Source of the DNA: Hyphomicrobium sp.
Lineage (GTDB): Bacteria > Pseudomonadota > Alphaproteobacteria > Rhizobiales > Hyphomicrobiaceae
NCBI GenBank assembly: GCA_030148425.1
Contig: JASBTM010000005.1
Coordinates: forward strand, 343,671 to 396,543
Length of the DNA stretch: 52,873 nucleotides
Direction of reading: 5' to 3'
Under the pieces are notes generated by a model, which was given only the letters and a program-made list of their open reading frames with translations, did not search any database and had not been told where the DNA came from. Positions 46,307 to 52,873 of the stretch are shown here, in pieces (position 1 is the first letter of the stretch; each line of letters opens with the position of its first letter). Made by a program: the position numbers and the translations under genes.

Positions 46307-46650
46307 TTTTGATTGGCGCTCGCCGACACGCGTTCCCCGCGCCGGCCGGCGGGCGCGATACGTGCAGTGGCTAGCAGTGCTTGCGGTCGGCTCCGCGCAA
46401 CTTAGAACGTCGCGCTCGGCGGCAGCCAAGGAACGTCATCCTCGGCCGAGCGCCGCCATGGCGCGTCGAAGGCCGGGGATCCAGCGTAATAATTGCCGAA
46501 GGCACCAAATTATTTTTGCATCTTCGATAACTCTTACGCTGGATCCCCGTGCGGCGTTCGCTTCGCTCACTCGCACGAGGATGACGAATAGAGGGACGAC
46601 CGGCGCTGGCGGCGGGCTCCGCGTAGCGGAGTCGCGAGCGCCAATCAAAA
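46307..46650. repeat. Nested inverted-repeat element
   Basis: A 17-bp perfect terminal repeat TTTTGATTGGCGCTCGC (46307-46323) and its reverse complement (46634-46650) bound a 344-base non-coding segment between DUF815 and the M23 lipoprotein gene. A second, nested element lies within it (46434-46586). No ORF or transposase is present. The structure resembles a MITE-like or REP-type intergenic element. Confidence 0.75.
46434..46586. repeat. Inner inverted-repeat element
   Basis: Outer arms CGTCATCCTCG (46434-46444) and CGAGGATGACG (46576-46586) are perfect 11-bp repeats. Inner 16-bp arms start CGGGGATCCAGCGTAA (46474-46489) and are matched exactly at 46534-46549. A 44-base AT-rich centre separates the inner arms. 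This is the most regular part of the intergenic element and could fold into a long stem. Confidence 0.8.
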
Positions 46651-46654
46651 TGAA

Positions 46655-46682
46655 GAGAGCCGGACCTTTCGGCCCGACTCTC
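46655..46682 (-). terminator. Intrinsic terminator of the LysM/M23 lipoprotein gene
   Basis: Arms 46655-46666 and 46671-46682 pair at 10 of 12 positions with a four-base loop; on the minus strand TTCATTTT follows. It lies 48 bases past the stop of the lipoprotein gene. Confidence 0.75.
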
Positions 46683-46729
46683 ATGCTTCCCTCTGTGCCA
46701 GCGCGTTGCCCCCGCGCTAGATCGTTACG

Positions 46730-48295
46730 TCAAAGCTTTTCGAGATACGGAATGGGATCTACCGGTTTCGAGCCTTGACGCAATTCGAAGTGAACCTGCG
46801 GCTGATCGACGGAGCCGGTCTTGCCGGCCTTGGCGATGACTTGTCCGCGACGGACTTTGTCACCGCGCTTCACGAGCAGCTCGTCGTTGTGGGCGTAAGC
46901 CGTCACCCAGCCGTTGTCGTGGCGGAGCAGCACGAGATTGCCATAGCCCTTGAGCTCGCTGCCTGAGTAGGCGACGACGCCCGACTCCGCGGCATGAACT
47001 TCCGTCCCGAGCGGCACCTGCATATTGATGCCGTCATTATGCGTTCCGTCCGTGCGGCTGCCGAAGCCCGCGATGATGCGGCCGCTCGTGGGCCAACGGA
47101 GCTTCACGCTATCTCCGGATGCGGGAGCCGACGAAGGTGGCGGAGCGGCGATCGCAACTTTCTGCTCGGCGGCGTCCGGCTTGCGCTCGGGCGGCGACGG
47201 CTGGACGGGCGCCACAACCGGCGACGCGTCCGTGGCTTTATCCGAGAGCGACGCGACACGCTTTTCACCATTGATAATGGTCGGCTGCGCGGTCGTTGCG
47301 TCGCCATAGCGCGGCGGCTCGCCGGATGTCGCATCGGCGGGGGGAAGTGCAGGCGGAGCAGGTTGCGCCTGAGCAACGGATGGCGTCCGCGGTGCTGACG
47401 GCGGAGGCGTGGCTTCGGCGACGCGCGGCTGCGCTTCGTTGGCGGCTCCTCCCGGAACGCGTAACGTCATGCCCGGCTTCACACGCCTCGGATCGCTGAT
47501 GCCGTTCACCTGCTGTAGCTCGGAAAACTTCGCCTTATAGGTGCGCGCGATGCCGTAAAGGGAGTCGCCCGGCTTCACCGTGTAGCTCGCGTTATAGCGC
47601 GCGGCCACATCCGGCGATGCTTGATCGAGCGGCACTGGTGCGGGACGCGCGGACTCGACTGCGGCGCTCGCAGCGGCCGCACTCGATTTCGGAGCGACGG
47701 AATTCGACGCGACGACAGGCGCGCCATCGACCGGAAGATAAAGCTTCTGTCCCGGCTTGAGGTTCGGGTTATTGAGGTTGTTCACCGACATCAGGCCCGC
47801 GAGCGAAACACGGTGGCGGCGCGACAATCCGTAAAGCGTATCGCCCGGCCTCACCTCGACCATCTCGCCCTTCGAGAATTGCGCTGCATGGTGCGCCGGG
47901 ACTTCGGTTGCATAGCCCGGCTCGCGCTGCGGCCGCCCGAAGGGCTTCGCCTGATACGGAGGCTGCTGCTGCGGCGGCGCGTAAGCCGGCCGGTCGTTTG
48001 CGGGATCGGAAAGGGTGGCGACCTCCACCGACTTGGCGCCGGCACCATAGGGTCCGCGCGGTGTTGAGCCGTCGACAGACTGGTTATCGCTTAATGAACT
48101 TGTGTGCACGCGTTCCGACGGCATCGGATTGCTTCCGGTCGTCGGCGAGTCGTCGAAATTGAATGACGTGCTGTCGAAGCGCGTAACGTCAGCGCTGCAA
48201 CCCGCAAGCGAAATACTTGCAAATACTAGAAAAAAGCCTTTTGCGGTCTTGAGGCCCAAGCGCCCGCGTTGGCCAACGCCAAAACAACTGATCAT
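46730..48295 (-). CDS. nlpD: LysM-M23 outer-membrane lipoprotein (NlpD/LppB-type, degenerate)
   Basis: A 521-residue lipoprotein: signal ending SLAGC with lipid-bearing Cys33; two LysM peptidoglycan-binding domains (about 145-190 and 237-282); a Pro/Ala-rich linker; and a C-terminal M23 (LytM) domain (about 397-516). The M23 metal ligands are altered: the HxxxD position reads NDGIN (Asn420...Asn424) and the final HxH reads Q-V-H (Gln500, His502). An inactive LytM factor of the NlpD/EnvC/DipM type that activates cell-wall amidases is the natural reading. The gene is the last of serS-surE-nlpD, with no pcm between. Confidence 0.88.
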   Translation of the reverse strand: MISCFGVGQRGRLGLKTAKGFFLVFASISLAGCSADVTRFDSTSFNFDDSPTTGSNPMPSERVHTSSLSDNQSVDGSTPRGPYGAGAKSVEVATLSDPANDRPAYAPPQQQPPYQAKPFGRPQREPGYATEVPAHHAAQFSKGEMVEVRPGDTLYGLSRRHRVSLAGLMSVNNLNNPNLKPGQKLYLPVDGAPVVASNSVAPKSSAAAASAAVESARPAPVPLDQASPDVAARYNASYTVKPGDSLYGIARTYKAKFSELQQVNGISDPRRVKPGMTLRVPGGAANEAQPRVAEATPPPSAPRTPSVAQAQPAPPALPPADATSGEPPRYGDATTAQPTIINGEKRVASLSDKATDASPVVAPVQPSPPERKPDAAEQKVAIAAPPPSSAPASGDSVKLRWPTSGRIIAGFGSRTDGTHNDGINMQVPLGTEVHAAESGVVAYSGSELKGYGNLVLLRHDNGWVTAYAHNDELLVKRGDKVRRGQVIAKAGKTGSVDQPQVHFELRQGSKPVDPIPYLEKL

Positions 48296-48586
48296 GGTAC
48301 GCACCTCTACTCGCACCATCCATTAACCTTTAACCGGTTAACAGGCGGTAAACACCGCCGCGCGATTTTATGTCGATGCCCCAAGTAGTCGTGAAGATTA
48401 GTGAGCCACCCGCCCCTGCCCAGAGAGCGAACGACCTTAGGAAGGAAGAGATAGAAACCCGTTGGCGATGCATTGCACACCGCCTCTGGAGTTTTCTCTG
48501 ATTAGATGAGAATTGCGCTCGCTTCGCGGAGGGATTTCGTCTTTCCGGCGGCTTTTGCAAGAAAAGCTCAGATGTCGGAAGGTCTC

Positions 48587-49351
48587 TCAGCTAAGGCTGC
48601 GGCTCAGAGAGTCGAGCGCGCTGCGATGGGTAAGATCGACGCTCAACGGCGTGACGGAAATCTTTCCTTCCGCAATGGCCGCGAGATCGGTTCCGGGAAC
48701 GAGCGTGGATTTTCGCCGCTCGAAGCCGAACCAAAAATAGGGTGTGCCCCAAGGATCGGTGCGGCTGTCGATATCGAGGAGAGCCTGATCGCGAACGCCT
48801 TGCGTTGTGACGGCAACGCCCTTCACTTCGTCGGGCGCGGCATCGGGAAAGTTGATGTTTACGAGCGTCTTCGGATCCCACTTCGTATCGAGCAGCTTTT
48901 TGATAAGCGAAGGCGCATGTGCGAGGGGCGTATCCCAGAGTGCGCGACGGCCGCCTTCCTCGAAACCCATCATCAGCGATAGCGCAATTGCCGGAATTCC
49001 GAGCAACGCACCTTCCATCGCAGCTGCGACGGTGCCCGAATAGGTGATGTCCTCGGCAAGGTTCGAGCCGTGGTTGACGCCTGACAGCACAAGATCCGGC
49101 GGCTGTTCCTTCAGAATGTGCCGCACGGCCATGATCACGCAATCGGTCGGCGTGCCCGCGATCGCATACGTGCGCTCGTCGAGCTTGCGCTGGCGCAATG
49201 GCGTGTGAAGCGTCATTGAATGCGATGTGCCGGACTGGTTCGTCTCGGGCGCGACCATCCACACGTCGGGAGAGATGCCGAGGGCGATGGCCTTCAGAAT
49301 CTCGAGCCCGCGCGCGTTTATGCCGTCGTCATTGGTGATGAGGATACGCAT
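48587..49351 (-). CDS. surE: 5'/3'-nucleotidase SurE
   Basis: A 254-residue metal-dependent nucleotidase/exopolyphosphatase. The start ILITNDDG carries the metal-binding Asp8/Asp9; NQSGTSHSMTL gives the Ser, and SGVNHGSNLAEDITYSGTV the Asn and glycine-rich phosphate loop. It lies 56 bases past serS and belongs to the stress-survival cluster. Its usual partner pcm is absent here. Confidence 0.95.
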   Translation of the reverse strand: MRILITNDDGINARGLEILKAIALGISPDVWMVAPETNQSGTSHSMTLHTPLRQRKLDERTYAIAGTPTDCVIMAVRHILKEQPPDLVLSGVNHGSNLAEDITYSGTVAAAMEGALLGIPAIALSLMMGFEEGGRRALWDTPLAHAPSLIKKLLDTKWDPKTLVNINFPDAAPDEVKGVAVTTQGVRDQALLDIDSRTDPWGTPYFWFGFERRKSTLVPGTDLAAIAEGKISVTPLSVDLTHRSALDSLSRSLS

Positions 49352-49407
49352 GAGATTCTTTCATTTGCGCCCGGCGACTCCCATACTTGAGCCGGCCGCC
49401 GGGCGGA

Positions 49408-50688
49408 TTAGATTTTCTGGATCTGGGCGAGGCCGCCCATGTACGGTCGGAGCGGTTCGGGCACGACAATGGTCCCGTCCGCTTGCTGATAATTTTCGAG
49501 AACTGCGATCAGCGTGCGTCCGACCGCGAGGCCTGAGCCGTTGAGCGTGTTGACGTACAACGGCTTGCCACCATCCTTCGGGCGATAGCGCGCGTCCATG
49601 CGCCGGGCCTGAAAATCTCCGCAGACCGAGCAGGACGAAATCTCGCGATAGGCGTTCTGGCCCGGCAGCCAGACCTCGATGTCATACGTCTTCTGAGATG
49701 CAAAGCCCATGTCGCCAGTGCACAGAAGCATCGTGCGGAACGGCAGGCCGAGACGCTTCAGGACTTCTTCGGCACACGACGTCATGCGTTCGTGCTCGTC
49801 GAGAGCCACTTCGGGCGCGACGACGGAAACAAGCTCGACCTTCGAAAACTGATGCTGGCGGATCATGCCGCGCGTGTCGCGACCGGCGGCGCCCGCTTCA
49901 GAGCGGAAGCACGGCGTCCACGCCGTCATGCGCATCGGCAGTTGCGCCTCGTCGATGATCTGCTCGCGTACGAGGTTCGTCAGCGAAATTTCCGCAGTCG
50001 GGATGAGCCAAAAATCGTTGGTGGTCTTGAAGAGATCTTCGGCGAACTTCGGCAGGTTGCCTGTGCCGTAGGCGGCCTGATCTTTCACGAGCAGCGGCGG
50101 GTTCACTTCCGTGTAGCCGAACTCGCCCGTGTGCAGGTCGAGCATGAAGCTGGCGATGGCGCGCTCCAGACGCGCGAGCGCGCCCTTCAAAACGACGAAG
50201 CGGGCGCCGGAAATTTTCTGCGCAGCCTCGAAGTCCATCAGGCCCAGCGCTTCGCCGAGCTCGAAATGCTGCTTCGGCGCGAAGTCGAATGTTCCTGGCG
50301 TGCCGACCTTGCGAACTTCGACGTTGCCCTTTTCATCCGTGCCGTAAGGAACGTCGGCGCGCGGCGTATTCGGGATGACGGACAGCACTTCGCGAATCTC
50401 GGCGTCGAGCTTTCGCTCTTCCTCTTCACCCGTGGCGATCGTTTCCTTGAGCGCAGCGACCTCGACCATGAGGCGCGAAGCCGTGGCTTCGTCCTTGGCG
50501 CCCTTGGCTTTGCCGATTTCCTTGGAGGCAGCATTGCGCTGAGATTGCGCCTCCTGAAGCGCGGTCAACAGGGCGCGGCGCTTTTCATCAAGCGCGATGA
50601 TGCGATCTGACTGCGGTTCGAGCCCGCGCCGCTTCAGACCTTCGTCGAAGGTCTCGGCGTTATCTCTGATCCATTTGATGTCGAACAC
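49408..50688 (-). CDS. serS: Seryl-tRNA synthetase
   Basis: A 426-residue class II synthetase charging tRNA-Ser. The N-terminal helical arm (coiled coil, about 25-110) is present. Motif 2 ([21 protein letters not shown]) and motif 3 ([16 protein letters not shown]) are visible. The start is GTG 50688 ([10 protein letters not shown]), which gives the standard length; the frame is open 36 codons upstream into an unlikely Pro/Arg-rich stretch. Confidence 0.95.
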   Translation of the reverse strand: MFDIKWIRDNAETFDEGLKRRGLEPQSDRIIALDEKRRALLTALQEAQSQRNAASKEIGKAKGAKDEATASRLMVEVAALKETIATGEEEERKLDAEIREVLSVIPNTPRADVPYGTDEKGNVEVRKVGTPGTFDFAPKQHFELGEALGLMDFEAAQKISGARFVVLKGALARLERAIASFMLDLHTGEFGYTEVNPPLLVKDQAAYGTGNLPKFAEDLFKTTNDFWLIPTAEISLTNLVREQIIDEAQLPMRMTAWTPCFRSEAGAAGRDTRGMIRQHQFSKVELVSVVAPEVALDEHERMTSCAEEVLKRLGLPFRTMLLCTGDMGFASQKTYDIEVWLPGQNAYREISSCSVCGDFQARRMDARYRPKDGGKPLYVNTLNGSGLAVGRTLIAVLENYQQADGTIVVPEPLRPYMGGLAQIQKI

Positions 50689-50805
50689 GGAGGGCCTCTT
50701 CACGGTCGAAAACGGTGAGGCCGTCCTATACGATGCTTCCTGCCCGGTCCAGTCCGGGCGAGGTTCGACGGCGCCGCCGAGGCGGACGCCGTCCAAATTT
50801 TTAGG

Positions 50806-50952
50806 TCAGTGGCAGTCCCATACGCCGTGGGGCGTGATGGTGCTTGATTGGCACGAAGCCTGATCGCCGGCCGACGCGAACGCAAGGCTGGCAGGGGCGA
50901 TGCTGAGCGAAACGGCGACAGCGGCGACCGCAATCTTCAAAAGCTTGGACAT
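50806..50952 (-). CDS. Very small exported two-cysteine peptide (1)
   Basis: A 48-residue peptide: signal MSKLLKIAVAAVAVSLSIAP (in full 28 residues, ending AFASA) then a 20-residue mature part with Asp-Gln-Ala-Ser-Cys and, at the end, WDCH. AAGGA lies about ten bases before the ATG. It is monocistronic-looking, on the same strand as serS and tatC. Similar to the next peptide in layout (Asp-Gln-Ala..Cys...Cys-X-end), so the pair may be paralogous. A periplasmic disulfide-bonded peptide is a plausible form. Confidence 0.6.
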   Translation of the reverse strand: MSKLLKIAVAAVAVSLSIAPASLAFASAGDQASCQSSTITPHGVWDCH

Positions 50953-51171
50953 GGTTCGTGGTCCTTCGTCTAGGGTTGTGTCGCTCGCACGCGGTCCAGG
51001 TTCGTTGCCGGGCGACAGTCCGCACGTCCTCGGTTGCGAAGGGGGGCCCCGCAATTCGACGATGGTTGGAGTGTTTCCGGAAGCGTCGTTCGCGTCTTTA
51101 TTGCGCGATTGGACCGGAGTGAAAGTCGACGTGAAGACGATGGCGTCCACGCACCATCGGAACGCAAAGCC

Positions 51172-51297
51172 TTAGCGGCAGTGCGTATGGGCATGGCTCC
51201 GGCAAGCCTGATCGTAGTCAGCGTTGGCAAGAGCAACGTTGCTTGCAGCCGCGGAGATCGCAGCGGCGGCAACGAGAACCTCAAGAAAAGCAGACAT
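51172..51297 (-). CDS. Very small exported two-cysteine peptide (2)
   Basis: A 41-residue peptide starting MSAFLEVLVAAAAI, a signal ending VALA, and a mature end NADYDQACRSHAHTHCR (16-17 residues). His-rich with the two cysteines spaced eight apart. GAGGA precedes the ATG by nine bases. Same orientation as its neighbour and as tatC. The His/Cys composition hints at metal binding, but that is a guess. Confidence 0.6.
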   Translation of the reverse strand: MSAFLEVLVAAAAISAAASNVALANADYDQACRSHAHTHCR

Positions 51298-51443
51298 CTT
51301 AGAATTCCTCGAAAGGAAAGTGTCACGGGCATCACCGCACCGGGGGGAGCGACTGCTCGGTAGTGATGTACGTAGTGTCATCACGTTCCGTTACCCGAGG
51401 ATTTCGAGAACGCACGACACATCGTTGCAGAGGTGGATGGGAG

Positions 51444-52271
51444 CTATGCTTCCGTGTTCGCCTTCGCCTGTTGGCGCTCAACGAAGCGCACGGCGAGAAT
51501 CGAGATCTCGTAGAGACCGATCGTCGGTAGGGCCATGATGCACATGCTTAACGCATCGGGCGGCGTCAGCAGCGCCGACGCGGCAAATATCCCGACGATT
51601 GCGTAGCGCCGTGCGCTTGCCAGAGCTTGCGACGTGATGATGCCGGTGCGCGCGAGAAGTGTCAGAACGACGGGAAGTTGAAAGATGAGGCCAAATCCGA
51701 AGATCAACGTCATGATCAACGACAGATATTCGGAAACCTTCGGCAGCAGCTCGATCTCGGGCGTTCCGGGGCCAGACATGTGCGTCAAGCCAATCGAGAA
51801 CTTGATGATCACTGGCATCGCGACGAAGTACACCATCATCGCGCCGAGGACGAACAGTACGGGCGTTGCGACGAGGTATGGCAGGAAAGCGCGGCGTTCG
51901 TTTCTATAAAGCCCGGGCGCCACGAATTTGTAGACTTGGGTTGCGACGACGGGAAACGACAGGAAGGCGGCGCCGAACATGGCGAGCTTTACCTGTGTCA
52001 TAATCTGTTCAAGGAAATGCGTCGCGATCAGCTTTACGTGGTCGCTGCCGGACGCCCACATGTAAGGCCACACGAGGACATTGTAGATATGTCCGGCGAC
52101 AGCGAAGCAGATGAAGAACATCACGACGAAAGCGCCCAGCGCCCAGATAAGCCGCTGGCGCAGCTCGATCAGATGATCGAGCAACGGCGCTTTACTGGCG
52201 TCGATCTCTTCCTGGCCCTCGCGCATGGACTCGTCATCCGAGCCGAACGTCGGCGGTAACCGCTCCTGCAT
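51444..52271 (-). CDS. tatC: Twin-arginine translocase subunit TatC
   Basis: A 275-residue protein with six helices. APLLDHLIELRQRLIWA (about residues 27-43) is the conserved N-terminal signal-binding region, followed by FLSFPVVATQVYKFVAPGLY in the periplasmic loop area. It recognises Tat signals such as that of HupS in this window. ATG 52271 follows the tatB stop by four bases; an inner ATG at 52226 is possible. Confidence 0.95.
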   Translation of the reverse strand: MQERLPPTFGSDDESMREGQEEIDASKAPLLDHLIELRQRLIWALGAFVVMFFICFAVAGHIYNVLVWPYMWASGSDHVKLIATHFLEQIMTQVKLAMFGAAFLSFPVVATQVYKFVAPGLYRNERRAFLPYLVATPVLFVLGAMMVYFVAMPVIIKFSIGLTHMSGPGTPEIELLPKVSEYLSLIMTLIFGFGLIFQLPVVLTLLARTGIITSQALASARRYAIVGIFAASALLTPPDALSMCIMALPTIGLYEISILAVRFVERQQAKANTEA

Positions 52272-52275
52272 CGTG

Positions 52276-52698
52276 TCAAGACTCCGTCTTAGCGACGGAG
52301 GACGGCGGCGCGGCGCTCGCCATCTCGGACGCAGGCGTCGGCAATGGGGATGTCAGAGAGGAAGTCGGCGGAGCCGAGGCCTGCGCGGCTGGGCTTGTGG
52401 GCGGCGCACTCGCCGGTTCGAGCTTCGAGATGCTTGCCGCATCGTTGATCGAGGTTTTTGCCTTCATGACCTCGGAATTGACCGAGTTCTGCATCTGCTC
52501 GACTTCCTTGCGCATCGAGTCGAGCTCGGCTTCGCGCATGGCAGCATCGAACTGGGATTTGAACTCATTCGCCTGGCGGCGCACGATCCCGGCGTAGCGG
52601 CCGAGCGTGCGCAGAAACACCGGCAACTCTTTCGGACCGACAAAAACCAGCGTCACGATCCCGAGGATCAGAAGCTCGCTCCAGCTGATGTCAAACAT
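52276..52698 (-). CDS. tatB: Twin-arginine translocase subunit TatB
   Basis: A 140-residue protein: one membrane helix at the N-terminus (MFDISWSELLILGIVTLVFVGP, in part), an amphipathic helix with GPKELPVFLRTLGR, then a charged helix and a Pro/Ser/Ala-rich tail. Cooperates with TatC to receive Tat precursors. It lies four bases before tatC and 47 bases after tatA. Confidence 0.93.
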   Translation of the reverse strand: MFDISWSELLILGIVTLVFVGPKELPVFLRTLGRYAGIVRRQANEFKSQFDAAMREAELDSMRKEVEQMQNSVNSEVMKAKTSINDAASISKLEPASAPPTSPAAQASAPPTSSLTSPLPTPASEMASAAPPSSVAKTES

Positions 52699-52745
52699 CG
52701 AGCAACCCTGTCGAGATCAGCCGCAACGTCGCAAGCCTGAAGCGG

Positions 52746-52873
52746 TCAGCTGACCTTGGAACGGTCGGGATTGGCGGCTTCGTTGTCGATCGTACGCGGC
52801 ATGGGCTTCGGCTCGTCGTCTTCGGCCATGCCCTTCTTGAAGCTCTTGATGCCCTTGGCGACGTCGCCCATCA
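52746..52873 (-). CDS. tatA: Twin-arginine translocase subunit TatA (5' end outside window)
   Basis: Only the last 42 codons are visible. The ending reads [20 protein letters not shown] and closes with [15 protein letters not shown] is the TatA amphipathic helix. The N-terminal membrane helix lies beyond the window. It is the first gene of tatABC, upstream of serS. Confidence 0.9.
   Translation of the reverse strand, partial: MGDVAKGIKSFKKGMAEDDEPKPMPRTIDNEAANPDRSKVS

Noticed and set aside
48330..48560. Possible 76-codon minus-strand gene between surE and nlpD
   Set aside because: Basic, low-complexity translation without signal, domain or ribosome site; it does not resemble pcm.
1..52873. 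Insertion sequences, prophage or integrative element
   Set aside because: No transposase, integrase or phage protein was found, and no att-like repeat flanks tRNA-Pro.

Overview
The window looks like chromosome from a GC-rich alphaproteobacterium of the order Hyphomicrobiales, most likely Hyphomicrobium or a close relative. This is inferred from gene order (DUF177-plsX-fabH-ihfA-merR; tatABC-serS-surE-nlpD; yajC-secD-secF-Mth938) and from protein character, not from a database match. I saw no phage genes, insertion sequences, CRISPR arrays or plasmid functions.

Region 1 (1-8670, all minus strand) is an uptake [NiFe]-hydrogenase locus. Reading in the direction of transcription it has the H2 sensor set hupT-hupU-hupV (kinase plus regulatory hydrogenase), then the energy-conserving enzyme hupS-hupL-hupC, a terminator, then the maturation genes hupD-hupF, the last cut by the window edge. 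HupS carries the six cysteines of an oxygen-tolerant (4Fe-3S) enzyme. HupV ends at its last metal-ligand motif, as sensory hydrogenases do. A sigma-54 promoter with an IHF site precedes hupS, and a second sigma-54-like promoter precedes hupD.

Region 2 (8752-17342, minus) is a complete high-affinity K+ uptake operon: a 27-residue membrane peptide, kdpF, kdpA, kdpB, kdpC, kdpD, kdpE, then a PtsN-type EIIA gene. EIIA-Ntr is known to control KdpD in E. coli, so this EIIA looks like a dedicated K+-system regulator.

Region 3 (17665-35135) starts with tRNA-Pro(GGG), an exported alpha/beta hydrolase, an APC permease overlapping an exported protein of unknown function, and a phosphopantetheinyl transferase overlapping a MerR-type gene. 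The conserved envelope and lipid block follows (ihfA, fabH, plsX, DUF177, CBP3-type chaperone, bamE), then an H+-pyrophosphatase, several small exported proteins, a RidA protein and a GDYXXLXY/DUF2157 membrane pair.

Region 4 (35332-52873) holds mntH behind overlapping operator-like palindromes, trmFO, a large exported SGNH esterase, two homologues of mitochondrial complex I assembly factors (NDUFAF6-like and NDUFAF3-like) next to secF-secD-yajC, a DUF815 ATPase, a nested inverted-repeat element, a degenerate LysM/M23 lipoprotein, surE, serS, two very small exported two-cysteine peptides, and tatC-tatB-tatA (tatA cut by the window edge). Start sites were moved from the longest open frame to internal ATG/GTG codons wherever a ribosome binding site, signal peptide or neighbouring stop argued for it.
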